DNA of 64,000 nt from Papillibacter cinnamivorans DSM 12816 (GTDB lineage Bacteria > Bacillota > Clostridia > Oscillospirales > Oscillospiraceae). Position 1 is the first letter of the stretch. Each line of letters opens with the position of its first letter. Location of the stretch: the NCBI RefSeq assembly GCF_900176335.1, contig NZ_FWXW01000004.1, positions 62,001-126,000 of the forward strand, in the 5' to 3' direction. The translations under genes were made by a program, and so were the position numbers. The notes beneath the pieces are model-generated. The model was given only the letters and a program-made list of their open reading frames with translations, was not told the origin of the DNA and did no database searches. Below, in pieces: positions 15,420 to 24,198 of the stretch.

Positions 15420-17261
15420 ATGAAAAAACGTTTATGGAGAATAATTATTGCTGCATTAGTATTTATTGTAGCACTGCTAATTAATAATATTGAATGGTTG
15501 CAGATTGCTATGTTTGTAATCAGTTATATTATTGCAGGTGGAGATATTGTAAAAAGAGCTGTTACAAATATTCTTAGAGGTAAAGTTTTTGATGAGAATT
15601 TTTTAATGAGCGTCGCCACAATTGGAGCATTTTTAATAGGTGAGTATCCAGAAGGTATTGCAGTTATGCTGTTTTATCAAGTTGGAGAGCTATTCCAAAG
15701 TTACGCAGTTGATAAGTCAAGAAGGTCAATTGCAGATGCTATGGACATACGACCAGATTATGCAAATGTTAAAAGGGGCGATGAAGTTATAAAAATTGAC
15801 CCTGATGAAGTACAAATTGGTGATATTATTGTAATTAAACCAGGGGAGAGAGTTCCGCTTGATGGTAAGGTAATTGAGGGAAATTCAATGGTTGATACAT
15901 CAGCACTTACAGGTGAGTCTGTTCCACGTGAGGTAGAAGTGGGACATGAAATTTTAAGTGGATGCATTAATATTAATGGAGTTATTACTGCAGAAGTTAC
16001 TAAAGAATATGGAGAATCTACTGTAAGTAAGATTCTTGATTTAGTTGAAAATGCAAGTAGTAAAAAGTCCCAATCAGAACAATTCATTACGAAATTTGCA
16101 AGATACTATACTCCAATTGTTGTAATTCTTGCAGTTTTCATTGCTATTATTCCACCTCTTGTTATAGAGGGAGCAACCTTTAGCGACTGGATATATAGAG
16201 CATTAGCATTCTTAGTAGTTTCTTGCCCATGCGCTCTTGTAGTCTCTATTCCTTTAAGTTTCTTCGGTGGAATAGGTGGAGCATCTAGAAAGGGTATTTT
16301 AGTCAAAGGTAGTAATTATTTAGAGGCATTAGCAGAAACTGAAATTATTGTTTTTGATAAAACTGGAACATTAACGAAAGGTGTATTTAATGTACAGGAG
16401 GTTCATCCAAAAGGAGTTTCTAGAGAAGAGTTATTAGAGTTAACTGCATACGCAGAAAGTTACTCAAACCATCCAATTTCCAGTTCTTTAAAACAAGCCT
16501 ATGGTAAGGAAATTGACAATGGACGTATTTCAGATGTAGAAGAGATATCAGGGCATGGAGTTATTGCAACAGTGGATGGAAAAAAGGTTATGGCAGGCAA
16601 TATTAAACTCATGAAAAAGAAGAACATTGCATACTTCGATGGAGAGTTGATTGGAACTGTCGTACATGTTGCAGTTGATAACCAATATGCTGGTTACATT
16701 GTTATTGCTGATGAAGTAAAGCCAGATTCAGCACAGGCAATAATGGAACTTAAGGCAGCAAATATTAAACAAACTGTTATGTTGACAGGTGATAATAAAA
16801 ATGTTGGTTCAAAAGTTGCAAAAGAACTTGGTCTTGATAAAGTTTACGCAGAACTATTGCCAGCAGACAAAGTTGAGAAACTAGAAGAATTATTTTTGCA
16901 AAAATCTAAAAAGGGTAAACTTGCTTTCGTTGGTGACGGAATCAATGATGCACCTGTATTAGCCCGTGCAGATATCGGAATAGCAATGGGTGGTTTAGGT
17001 TCTGACGCTGCCATTGAAGCTGCTGATATTGTAATTATGACCGATGAACCATCAAAAATAGCTACCGCAATTAAAATTTCTAAAAAAACACTAAAAATTG
17101 CATCTCAAAACACAGTATTTGCTATTGGAATAAAAATAATTGTTCTTATTTTAAGTGCTTTTGGAATAACTACTATGTGGGCAGCTATATTTGCAGATGT
17201 AGGTGTAACTATCATTGCAGTTTTAAATGCTTTTAGAGCCTTGAATGTTAAAAATCTGTAG
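15420..17261 (+). CDS. cadA: CadA-like cadmium/zinc-exporting P-type ATPase
   Basis: The 613-residue P1B ATPase carries the transmembrane CPC motif SCPCALVVS (about residues 267-275), TGES in the actuator domain, DKTGTLTKG (about 311) and GDGINDAP. This is the pattern of Cd/Zn/Pb exporters. It lacks the N-terminal HMA domain usual in CadA; the separate HMA protein upstream may serve instead. AAAGGAG lies about 10 bases before the ATG. It should pump toxic divalent ions out of the cell under CadC control. Confidence 0.9.
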   Translation: MKKRLWRIIIAALVFIVALLINNIEWLQIAMFVISYIIAGGDIVKRAVTNILRGKVFDENFLMSVATIGAFLIGEYPEGIAVMLFYQVGELFQSYAVDKSRRSIADAMDIRPDYANVKRGDEVIKIDPDEVQIGDIIVIKPGERVPLDGKVIEGNSMVDTSALTGESVPREVEVGHEILSGCININGVITAEVTKEYGESTVSKILDLVENASSKKSQSEQFITKFARYYTPIVVILAVFIAIIPPLVIEGATFSDWIYRALAFLVVSCPCALVVSIPLSFFGGIGGASRKGILVKGSNYLEALAETEIIVFDKTGTLTKGVFNVQEVHPKGVSREELLELTAYAESYSNHPISSSLKQAYGKEIDNGRISDVEEISGHGVIATVDGKKVMAGNIKLMKKKNIAYFDGELIGTVVHVAVDNQYAGYIVIADEVKPDSAQAIMELKAANIKQTVMLTGDNKNVGSKVAKELGLDKVYAELLPADKVEKLEELFLQKSKKGKLAFVGDGINDAPVLARADIGIAMGGLGSDAAIEAADIVIMTDEPSKIATAIKISKKTLKIASQNTVFAIGIKIIVLILSAFGITTMWAAIFADVGVTIIAVLNAFRALNVKNL

Positions 17262-17264
17262 TAT
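17242..17264 (+). repeat. 23-base direct repeat, copy 1 (end of cadA)
   Basis: The last cadA codons and following bases recur at 17871-17893 with one mismatch (GAATGTTAAAAATCT core). The repeats bracket the CopZ-like gene, suggesting it was added by an insertion that duplicated the cadA 3' end. Confidence 0.8.
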
Positions 17265-17286
17265 TACGAAAATATAGTTTTTTTAT

Positions 17287-17320
17287 CGCCGATTGGGAGT
17301 TGAATTCATCTTAATCGGCG
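17287..17320 (+). terminator. Hairpin downstream of cadA
   Basis: CGCCGATT and AATCGGCG form an 8-bp stem. The tail is only AATTTTG, so it may be a partial terminator. Confidence 0.45.
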
Positions 17321-17383
17321 AATTTTGATAGCAGGCAGTGTGCATCTTCTTTTAATGCGAAGCAAAGACGAGGAGGATATATA

Positions 17384-17863
17384 ATGAACAATGTTAATGA
17401 ATGTTGCCATGAGTGCAATACACAGAAAATAGATCAAACTAAGGATAATTGCCCGGTATGCAATAAAGGAGGAATTTCTGTTAGTAAAGTGACCGTTGAG
17501 CACTTAGTAACAGACGATTATCACAAGTCAGTCGAAGGAGAGCAATATAAGATTTGCATGAATGAGTACTGTAATGTAGTCTACTATAGTGTTGATAACG
17601 AAAAGAAATTCTTAAAAGACCAGGTTAGGGTACCTATCTGGTTTAAGAAAGATGCAAATCCAAAGTACGCATGCTATTGTAGCAAAGTTACAGAGGATCA
17701 GGTTATTGATGCAGTATTAAAACATGGAGCGAAAAGTGTAAAAGAAGTGAATGCCATAACTGGTGCTATGAAAAATTCCAACTGCAAGGAAAAAAACCCT
17801 CTAGGGACTTGTTGCCATAAAATTATTCAGGAGGCAATCGATAAAGGCTTAAAAATGGAATAA
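17384..17863 (+). CDS. CopZ/BFD-like cysteine-rich metal protein
   Basis: The 159-residue protein has an N-terminal cysteine cluster (CCHECN, then CPVCN) resembling the zinc/2Fe-2S domain seen in some archaeal and bacterial CopZ proteins. The C-terminal half holds a BFD-like [2Fe-2S] domain: CYCSKVTEDQVIDAVLKHG and a late CxxxxxxGTCC group. The family is linked to metal or redox sensing and delivery. GAGGAGG precedes the ATG. It lies between direct repeats of the cadA end, so it is a later addition to the cad operon. Confidence 0.72.
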   Translation: MNNVNECCHECNTQKIDQTKDNCPVCNKGGISVSKVTVEHLVTDDYHKSVEGEQYKICMNEYCNVVYYSVDNEKKFLKDQVRVPIWFKKDANPKYACYCSKVTEDQVIDAVLKHGAKSVKEVNAITGAMKNSNCKEKNPLGTCCHKIIQEAIDKGLKME

Positions 17864-17870
17864 TTTCAAC

Positions 17871-17893
17871 TGAATGTTAAAAATCTATAGTAT
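17871..17893 (+). repeat. 23-base direct repeat, copy 2
   Basis: This matches the 3' end of cadA at 17242-17264 apart from one base. It precedes the start of a gene that must once have followed cadA directly. Confidence 0.8.
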
Positions 17894-17905
17894 AAGGAGA
17901 AAATT

Positions 17906-17938
17906 ATGCAAACACTTATTGTTAATGCTGAATTTAAA
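17906..17938 (+). pseudogene. First 11 codons of a gene cut by a transposon
   Basis: AAGGAGA lies 6 bases before an ATG that opens MQTLIVNAEFK. At 17939 the sequence changes to the transposon end (TGTCTGAAAACTGACGG), and the fused frame stops at 18034. The rest of the gene is not visible beyond the transposon, so its identity is unknown. Confidence 0.5.
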
Positions 17939-18014
17939 TGTCTGAAAACTGACGGTGTCCAGTGTCCGCAAACTGCTGGAGAGAATGGCAAGCTTTTTAG
18001 GCTTGCCATTTTCA

Positions 18015-18815
18015 TTAAGTCAATTCTCCATTAATGACCAGCTTGATCATGTGGTCATCAATAATTCTCTTCCCATTCTGGGATCCATAGATCAGAGAGC
18101 TGGTACAGACTTTATTGACCAGCCTCGCAGATCCGCCGGAGAATCTGTAGATCATTTCGATTGCTTCGTCCGTGAAGATGTCGCGGTCTGTCCCGGCATA
18201 GCTCAGGTGGCTGCTCAAGTACTCACGTACTTGGGAATGATCCATGGGATGAATCTTGCACTGGATATCGATTCTCTGTCGTATGGCCGTGTAGGACTGC
18301 ATCTGCAGCTTGTCCCAGAGCTCTGTCTGACCCACCAGAATCAGAGCGAGGGGACTCACGGCATCCATCTTGAAGTTCAGCAGGAAGCGGACTTCCTCCA
18401 GCATTTCCCGATCCAGCAGATGCGCTTCATCGACAACAACTACAGGTTGCTTCTTGTGGAGTCCCTTCATAAGTTCGACTTCCTTATGCAGCTGCCTCTT
18501 GGCATCACCACGGTAGAACTTCGACTCTGCACCCAGCTGATCCAGGATTCCCTTGTAGAAGTTTCTGGGAGTGAGTTTCGAGTCTGCAATATACATCAGT
18601 GTATACTTGCTACCATCAAGTTCCTCTTTGAACCGCCTGACAGCGGTGGTCTTACCCGTACCGCATTCCCCTGTGAGGACACAGAACAGTTGCCGCTCGG
18701 CAACATAGAAGAGCCTGCCCAGCGTCTCCGAGAGTGTGCTGGACTGATAGAGGTCCTTCGGCGGGATATCCCGTGAAAACGGGGTTCTTGCGAACCCGTA
18801 GAACTCTTCATACAT
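18015..18815 (-). CDS. ExeA/TniB-like transposition ATPase (copy 1)
   Basis: The AAA+ ATPase of about 266 residues has Walker A GECGTGKTT (about residues 46-54), Walker B VVVVDEAHLL (about 125) and a C-terminal helical lid. It begins MYEEFYGFARTPFSRDIPPK. The ATG at 18815 has GGAGGG 9 bases upstream and is preferred over a GTG nine bases earlier. Such ATPases act with the DDE transposase in target choice, like TniB or IstB. It is close in sequence to the protein at 19205-20005. Confidence 0.85.
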   Translation of the reverse strand: MYEEFYGFARTPFSRDIPPKDLYQSSTLSETLGRLFYVAERQLFCVLTGECGTGKTTAVRRFKEELDGSKYTLMYIADSKLTPRNFYKGILDQLGAESKFYRGDAKRQLHKEVELMKGLHKKQPVVVVDEAHLLDREMLEEVRFLLNFKMDAVSPLALILVGQTELWDKLQMQSYTAIRQRIDIQCKIHPMDHSQVREYLSSHLSYAGTDRDIFTDEAIEMIYRFSGGSARLVNKVCTSSLIYGSQNGKRIIDDHMIKLVINGELT

Positions 18816-19110
18816 TGCCGCCACCCTCCTTTCTCATGTGTCGGAAGGATATGGCTGTGGCAGAGGTCTTCTCTTTTCTCTTCTCATTCTCTTTTTCTGC
18901 AGCATCCAGCAGTCTTGAAGCCGTAGGCTTTAGGGCAGTCAGGTATTCCGGAAGAACAGGCTTTTCTCCGACTTTCTCACCGATGTTGAGCTTCTTTGCG
19001 CTGATGGGATGATCTTCCTGATATTCAACGGTGAGAATCTCAGTATTGCTCGGATCATAGATGATGTCCACTAGATAGACCTGCTGCAGCTTCTTGCCGG
19101 GTCCTATGGG
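18808..19110 (-). pseudogene. C-terminal piece of copy-1 transposase
   Basis: Read on the minus strand from 19110, it starts PIGPGKKLQQVYLVDIIYDP and ends with the SRLLDAAEKE and ATAISFRHM block, matching the C-terminus of the intact 450-residue transposase (SRLLDAAARK, HTAISFKNL). It continues directly from the N-terminal piece at 22099, across the second transposon. The join from the 'QQVYLV' core start to the C-terminal domain shows that about 200 residues are missing. Confidence 0.8.
19105..19110 (+). repeat. Target site duplication, left copy (TATGGG)
   Basis: TATGGG occurs here and again at 22099-22104, immediately outside both ends of the second transposon. Confidence 0.85.
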
Positions 19111-19204
19111 TGTACCTGCTCACGCTTTCTGACCGCCGTCTGACCACCCTTCTGTCCGTCGATTGCCAAGCACTCTTGACCGCCTGATCGTAAAAAAAGG
19201 GAAG

Positions 19205-20005
19205 CTATGGCAGCTCCCCTTCGATCACGTCCCGGACCAGATAGTCATCCACGATCTTTCGGCCTTGCTGGGCGGCGAGCATCAGGCAATGCGTGCACGC
19301 CTTGTTGATCAGCCTGGCCGAACCGAATGAATAACTGTAGATTTCATCGTATGCCTTCTCGGTAAAAATGTCATTGACGGTACCGGCGTAAGCCAGGTGT
19401 GTTCGGATATACTGCTCGGCAGCCGCCCGGTCGTAGGCCTGAAGTTCACACTTGATGTCAATACGCTGGCGGATGGCGGCGAACGCGTTGAGCTTGAGCC
19501 GATCCCAAAGTTCAGATTGTCCAGCCAGAATCAGGGCCATCGGGCTGAAGGAATCCATGCGGTAATTGAGCAGAAACCGCACCTCTTCCAGCATTTCCCG
19601 GTCGAGCAGGTGTGCTTCGTCAACGATGACGACCGCCAGTTTCTTGTGCACCAGCCGCAGCAGTTCAATCTCCTTGTGCAGCTGACGCTTGGCGTCACCG
19701 CGGTAGAATTTGGAATCACTGCCAAGCTGCTCCAGCAAACCCTTGTAGAAATGGCGCGGTGTCAGCTTGGAGTCGGAAAGGTACAAGGTCAGGAACTTAG
19801 CGGGCGACAGTTCGTTGGTGAATTTGCGGATGAGGGTCGTCTTGCCGGAACCGGGATTGCCGGTGACGACGGCAAACAACTGCTGCTCAGCGGCAAAGGT
19901 CAGCCGGCCAACAACTTCGTCGATATCGCGGGAGCGGAAGAGGGATTTTGTCGGGATGTCGCGGGTGAACGGGACATGCTTGAACTCGAAAAACTCATGG
20001 TACAT
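19205..20005 (-). CDS. ExeA/TniB-like transposition ATPase (copy 2)
   Basis: The 266-residue AAA+ ATPase has Walker A TGNPGSGKTTLIRKF, Walker B VVIVDEAHLL and the sensor-region stretch FGSARLINKACTHC. GGAGG lies 8 bases before the ATG. Its start overlaps the transposase end by 11 bases, so the pair is translationally coupled. It probably binds target DNA and recruits the transposase. It is very similar to the copy-1 ATPase, showing that the two elements are of one family. Confidence 0.88.
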   Translation of the reverse strand: MYHEFFEFKHVPFTRDIPTKSLFRSRDIDEVVGRLTFAAEQQLFAVVTGNPGSGKTTLIRKFTNELSPAKFLTLYLSDSKLTPRHFYKGLLEQLGSDSKFYRGDAKRQLHKEIELLRLVHKKLAVVIVDEAHLLDREMLEEVRFLLNYRMDSFSPMALILAGQSELWDRLKLNAFAAIRQRIDIKCELQAYDRAAAEQYIRTHLAYAGTVNDIFTEKAYDEIYSYSFGSARLINKACTHCLMLAAQQGRKIVDDYLVRDVIEGELP

Positions 20006-21347
20006 CGTCCTGACCTCCTACCACCAGATTCTTGAACGAGATCGCCGTATGTCGGGCTTGGACCCGGTCCCGGTGCTTTCGGGCGGCGGCGTCCAGCAAG
20101 CGGGATGATTGGGCAGGAAGCGCCATCTTGTCCGGCATGGTCTGCCGTGGCTGACAGGATGTCCCGATCTCCAGTTTCTTCGCCCAGACCGGAGCGATCC
20201 CTTTGCAGAGCACCTCGATCTCGTCCAGTGACTCCGGGCTGTAAAGGATTTCCACGGTCCGGCCAATGAAAGCGGTACCCGCTTCGTAGACCTGGCCACT
20301 AAACTTCAGGCAGCCGACCTTGTCGACCTTGGCCGATTTGGAATACCGGAAAGCGTCCTTGATGAGCTTGGGATCGGCATATTGCAGGGGCCGCTTGTCG
20401 CTCTTGAACGCGGTTTCTGGAGTCAATCCTTTGAGGCTGTCATGCGGGCGCTTGTGGTACCATTCCTCGACCCACACCTGAAGCTGGTCATTGAGCTGAT
20501 TCAGCGTTTCCGGCCGTTTCAGGGCCGCCTCGGTCAGGAATTCGTCGACGGTGCGGTTGAACCGCTCGATTTTGCCTTTTGACTCTGGCGAATAGGGTCT
20601 GGTGAACTTGAGTTTGATATTCAGCCGTTCACAGGCGTTCTGAAGCCAGTCGGACCGGAACTGCTTGCCGTTGTCGACATAGAGCGCATCCGCTTTGCCC
20701 CACCGGGTGACCGCCTGGCGCAGGCTGTCTTCGAGAATGGGCAGCTTCTGGTCCGGGTAGAAACGGGCGTGGACAATGAATCGGGTCGCGTCGTCGATGA
20801 TGGCGACGAGAAACACCTGCTGTTTTTTGCCACCCCGACCAATCGGCAGATAAGGGCCAAATTTGATGTCTGCCTGCCAGAGCTCGCAGCGGTGGCGCTT
20901 CTCAAACCGTCTGGCGGCCAGGCCTTTGCCCGTATAGATCCGCATCTGGGCACTGCTGAATCCGCGATCGGCCAAAGCCCGCTGCAGGGTGCTGCGTTTG
21001 ATCTCGCCGACACGCACCAGGTCTTCCATCTCCAGGATGCGAATGATCTGCCGGATGCTGCGGGTCGGGGCCTCGCGGCGCAGGATGATCGCCTGCTCCA
21101 GCAGCTCGGGGTCGATCCGGCTGCTGACTTGCGGTACCGACGGTTTGGGAGACAGCCCCTCATAGCCGCTGTCCCGATACGCGGCGACATATCGCCGCAG
21201 CGTCCGTTCCGAGATCTGGTGCTGACGGCAGATCTGCTGGCGCAGCAAAGATCGCTGGCCTTCGTCCAGGCCCTCGGCGAGCAGCGGCGCGATGATCTGC
21301 ATGCGCTTGGCGGCCTGCATGCTGGTCGCAGGTAATGATTGTTTCAT
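19995..21347 (-). CDS. DDE (rve) transposase of copy 2
   Basis: The 450-residue transposase has N-terminal HTH domains (ISERTLRRYVAAYRDSGYEG). The integrase core has acidic residues in LWQADIKFG, ALYVDNGKQF and SPESKGKIERFNRT, followed by a Mu-type C-terminal beta-barrel and the SRLLDAA tail. Family relatives include IS481/Mu-type and TniA-like enzymes. The ATG follows GGAGGAATTGCC. All three catalytic positions are present, so the enzyme may be active. Confidence 0.88.
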   Translation of the reverse strand: MKQSLPATSMQAAKRMQIIAPLLAEGLDEGQRSLLRQQICRQHQISERTLRRYVAAYRDSGYEGLSPKPSVPQVSSRIDPELLEQAIILRREAPTRSIRQIIRILEMEDLVRVGEIKRSTLQRALADRGFSSAQMRIYTGKGLAARRFEKRHRCELWQADIKFGPYLPIGRGGKKQQVFLVAIIDDATRFIVHARFYPDQKLPILEDSLRQAVTRWGKADALYVDNGKQFRSDWLQNACERLNIKLKFTRPYSPESKGKIERFNRTVDEFLTEAALKRPETLNQLNDQLQVWVEEWYHKRPHDSLKGLTPETAFKSDKRPLQYADPKLIKDAFRYSKSAKVDKVGCLKFSGQVYEAGTAFIGRTVEILYSPESLDEIEVLCKGIAPVWAKKLEIGTSCQPRQTMPDKMALPAQSSRLLDAAARKHRDRVQARHTAISFKNLVVGGQDDVP

Positions 21348-21391
21348 GGCAATTCCTCCTTGTCGTGAGTGGATGCCATGATCTTATTCCT

Positions 21392-21935
21392 CTATTCGCC
21401 GGTCACCCACGCAAACTCGGTGCAAACCCAGTTCTGGGAGTTGACGGTGATGCGGACCAGCCGGTGAAGCCAGTTGCGCGTTACTTGCAAATGCCCCTGG
21501 ATACTGCGGAGCAGGGATCCCGATCTGTCTGGCGGCTGAGGGGGCGGCTTGCCGACCGTCGCAGCAGCGGCGCAAAGTACACCCCAGAAATGGACCTGTG
21601 ATCGCCGAAACCAGTGTCGCCAGCGTTGAATAGTGCAGTCGTCAGCTGAAATATCTGACACAATTGCCTCGATGGCCGCCTCGATAACGTCACAGACGTA
21701 ATGCTTGAAAGGAACGATGAAATCCGGCAGTTCCCGATGCAGGCGTCGACACTCGGCACACACCAAACGTCTGATACTCAGGCGTTTGCGCTCGCCATCC
21801 GACTCCCGGAAGGTCCGGATGACCCGGTCCCTATGCAGCAGTTGGCCACCACAAATCGGGCAGGAGACGTTCTCCCTGCTCCTGACGAAAAATATCGGAC
21901 TGTCTTATGAGTGTAAAATTTGATATACTAACCAT
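21392..21935 (-). CDS. DUF6431-like transposon protein with an apparent frameshift
   Basis: The main frame carries a zinc-finger-like pair CPICGG...CAEC and then RRLHRELPDFIVPFKHYVCD, the pattern of the DUF6431 proteins found beside this transposase type. No start codon fits that frame, which is closed by a TAA at about 21909. The only good start, ATG at 21935 (MVSISNFTLIRQSDIF), lies in another frame and would join at a run of five T residues near 21886-21892. Either a base was lost or gained, or ribosomes shift there. Confidence 0.55.
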
Positions 21936-22098
21936 GCTTAATGCAGGTCCCTCGGTGCTTTGTTCGGACGCCAATCTCAAACAAAGAGGCACTGGGGGAT
22001 TTTTCTGTCCTTTCCTAATTGTCGCATGGTCAATTATACTGAGCAGCTGGCGGTCAGGCAACCAAACTCACAGCGGCCAGCCGGCGTGGGCGGAAACA

Positions 22099-22104
22099 TA
22101 TGGG
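22099..22104 (+). repeat. Target site duplication, right copy (TATGGG)
   Basis: This is the second copy of the 6-base target duplication at the right end of the nested transposon. Confidence 0.85.
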
Positions 22105-22491
22105 CAGATAGCATCCGTATTTGATATCGGAGTGCCAGAGCTTGTTACGGTTCCGCTTCTGGAACCGTCTGGTGGCTAGGCCGCCGGAACTGTAGATGGC
22201 CATATGTTTTCCGCTGAACCCCTTTTCCTGCAGGTTCTCCTGGAGTGTGCTTCTCTTGATGGCCCCTTTGGAAACCAGACCGTCCCACTCGAGGATCCTG
22301 ATGATCTCGGCGACGCTTCTGCTGGGTACCTCCTTACGGAGCCTTATGGCTTCCTCAAGGACATGGGGTGGGATGGCTCTCACTGATTCACTGGATCTGG
22401 TTCTTGGAATCAAACCGGTGAATCCTTTGGTCCTGTAATCCGAAATGTATCGTCGGATCGTTCTTTCGGAAAGTCCTGTCTCGCGAATTGT
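22099..22491 (-). pseudogene. N-terminal piece of copy-1 transposase
   Basis: The frame reads TIRETGLSERTIRRYISDYR, then AIRLRKEVPSRSVAEIIRIL, and ends LWHSDIKYGCYLPI at the second transposon. It aligns with residues about 45-175 of the intact transposase. The first residues are missing at the right side, where the sequence passes into the upstream region of the peptidase gene. Confidence 0.8.
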
Positions 22492-22561
22492 GAAATTATC
22501 TGTAGTTGTTTTTTTAATTCAAATTTATAGTAAAATATTACCAGTTAGAGAGGAGAGTGCA

Positions 22562-23851
22562 ATGAAGAAAAAAATTATATTTATGACAGTTACAATGCTT
22601 ATTGCTTCTAATATTACTGTTTTTGCTAGTACGGTAAATAATAAAGAAAATCAAATTAAAGAAAATCAAGAAACCATTCAAAACTTAGAAAAGGAAAAAC
22701 AAGAATTGAATGCTGAAAAAAAACAACTCAGTAGTGAATTGCAAAGTGTTATTGATCAATTTACTTCCGTTGCAAGGGAAGCAGAAATTTTAAACACTGC
22801 TATCACACAAAAAGAATCAGAAATACAGGCAAGAGAGAGTTTGATAAATGCAACTAATTCTAAAATCAGTTTGCTTGAAAATGAGATCAATACCAGACAA
22901 ATTGAAATTATTCAGAAAGAAGTTGAGCTTGAAGAGAAAAAAACAATACTCGATTCCAGAGTGAGAACTGCATACATGAATAACTCTGTAGGCAGTATTC
23001 TGTACACATTAATTGAATCTGAGAGTCTGGCTGACTTTACAGATAAGTTGATGCTCATCCATAAAGTGGTAGAAATGGATAAAGAGATTATTCGGCAAGT
23101 GAATTCCATCATGGAAGAATTGACGTTAAAAAAAGCTGAACTTGAAGTATCCAAAAAAGATTTATTATCTTCAAAAGCTGTTATTCAAGATGAACGGGCC
23201 AAGCTCATTGAGCAAAAGGAAAAGCTTGAAACTGAAAATCTGGCCTATACATCAAAATTGGCAGAAATAAAGAAATTGGAGACAAAAAAGTCTTCCGCTA
23301 TAAATTCCCTAACAAAAGAAGAGAAGGAAATAGCTTCTGATATAGGGGATATCATTGAAGAGAATAAGGAACTTCAGGATGAAATATCGGCTTTGATTAG
23401 AGCTGAAGCAAATAAGAATACGATATCTCAGGGGAATACCAATTCACAACAAAACAACACGAATGCAGGTTATATTAAGCCTGTATCAGGAAGAGTTACT
23501 TCCTCGTATGGATACAGAATACACCCAATTTTAGGATATAGAAAACTCCATACCGGTATTGACTTTGCAGCTACCTCCGGAACACCAATAAAAGCAACTA
23601 GGGCAGGCACCGTCATTCGGGCATCTTATAACTCCACTTATGGTAATAATGTTATCATAGATCATGGTAATGGGGTCACAACCCTATATGCGCATATGAG
23701 TGCACTTAACACTAGTTATGGATCAAAAGTATCTCAAGGTCAGATTATTGGATATGTAGGATCTACTGGTATGAGCACAGGGCCGCATTTACACCTTGAA
23801 TTCAGGCTAAATGGCAACTTGGTAAATCCAGCACCGTATCTTGGACTTTAG
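22562..23851 (+). CDS. Secreted M23 peptidoglycan endopeptidase with coiled coil
   Basis: The 429-residue protein begins MKKKIIFMTVTMLIASNITV, a signal peptide ending near VFAS. A long coiled coil (about residues 25-290) and a C-terminal LytM/M23 domain follow. Zinc ligands are visible in LHTGIDFAA and GPHLHLEF. Architecture matches EnvC/PcsB-like wall hydrolases. GAGGAGAG precedes the ATG; a longer upstream frame would overlap the transposase remnant. It lies downstream of the transposon in AT-rich DNA and may belong to the cargo rather than the transfer machinery. Confidence 0.88.
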   Translation: MKKKIIFMTVTMLIASNITVFASTVNNKENQIKENQETIQNLEKEKQELNAEKKQLSSELQSVIDQFTSVAREAEILNTAITQKESEIQARESLINATNSKISLLENEINTRQIEIIQKEVELEEKKTILDSRVRTAYMNNSVGSILYTLIESESLADFTDKLMLIHKVVEMDKEIIRQVNSIMEELTLKKAELEVSKKDLLSSKAVIQDERAKLIEQKEKLETENLAYTSKLAEIKKLETKKSSAINSLTKEEKEIASDIGDIIEENKELQDEISALIRAEANKNTISQGNTNSQQNNTNAGYIKPVSGRVTSSYGYRIHPILGYRKLHTGIDFAATSGTPIKATRAGTVIRASYNSTYGNNVIIDHGNGVTTLYAHMSALNTSYGSKVSQGQIIGYVGSTGMSTGPHLHLEFRLNGNLVNPAPYLGL

Positions 23852-23893
23852 AATTTAGTTAACTATATCTAATAAAACATTATCTAATAGCAA

Positions 23894-23938
23894 AAAGACT
23901 GCATTCCCAACTGTTTATCACTTGGAATTGCAGTCTTT
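23894..23938 (+). terminator. Terminator after the M23 gene
   Basis: AAAGACTGCATTCC pairs with GGAATTGCAGTCTTT across a loop. The stem is long with a one-base difference and runs into T/A-rich sequence. It may work in both directions. Confidence 0.6.
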
Positions 23939-23966
23939 GGCTTAATATAACCATTTTAAGAGGGCT

Positions 23967-24149
23967 TCAACAGGTTGATATCTTCCCTTGAACGTCGGTT
24001 TCGAGAAAAACAACAAAAAAGCCATTGATAAATTCCCGCGAACGTACGGTACAAATGACATCAATGCTGTCCTCTCGAGCCATCCAGAACATGGAAACAT
24101 GTCTATATTCTTTTAGATTGTTATCCAGATCAACAAGTTGCTTGGACAC
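23967..24149 (-). CDS. Doubtful 60-residue ORF
   Basis: A GTG-started frame reads MSKQLVDLDNNLKEYRHVSM and ends in a hydrophobic stretch. There is no ribosome site and no recognised domain. It fills the 350-base gap between the M23 terminator and the relaxase and may be a gene remnant. Confidence 0.2.
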   Translation of the reverse strand: MSKQLVDLDNNLKEYRHVSMFWMAREDSIDVICTVRSREFINGFFVVFLETDVQGKISTC

Positions 24150-24198
24150 CCGATTTGGCTAGTTGGCTATATTATCGATTTTATTGGTTATTCATATT

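Larger units (their letters stand above)
19111..22098. mobile_element. Complete transposon (copy 2) nested in copy 1
   Basis: The 2,988-base element has imperfect terminal inverted repeats: TGTACCTGCTCACGC at the left, TGTTTCCGCCCACGC at the right (minus strand), each followed three bases later by CTG[A/G]CCGC. Extra CTGACCGCC-like sites lie just inside both ends, resembling multiple transposase sites. TATGGG flanks both sides. It encodes an ATPase, a DDE transposase and a DUF6431-like protein, and is visibly more GC-rich than its surroundings. Confidence 0.88.
17939..22491. mobile_element. Degenerate transposon (copy 1) with ExeA-type ATPase and DDE transposase
   Basis: The element holds an intact ATPase gene (18015-18815) and a transposase split into a C-terminal piece (18808-19110) and an N-terminal piece (22099-22491) by a second element. 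The transposase also lacks its catalytic core. The left end is inferred at a TGT-starting stretch interrupting a gene. The right end is truncated, as the transposase lacks its first residues and runs into the promoter of the M23 peptidase gene. Confidence 0.75.

Noticed and set aside
21831..22061. Separate 76-codon gene upstream of the DUF6431-like frame
   Set aside because: Its useful part is better read as the frameshifted N-terminus of the DUF6431-like protein; the rest covers the transposon end repeats.
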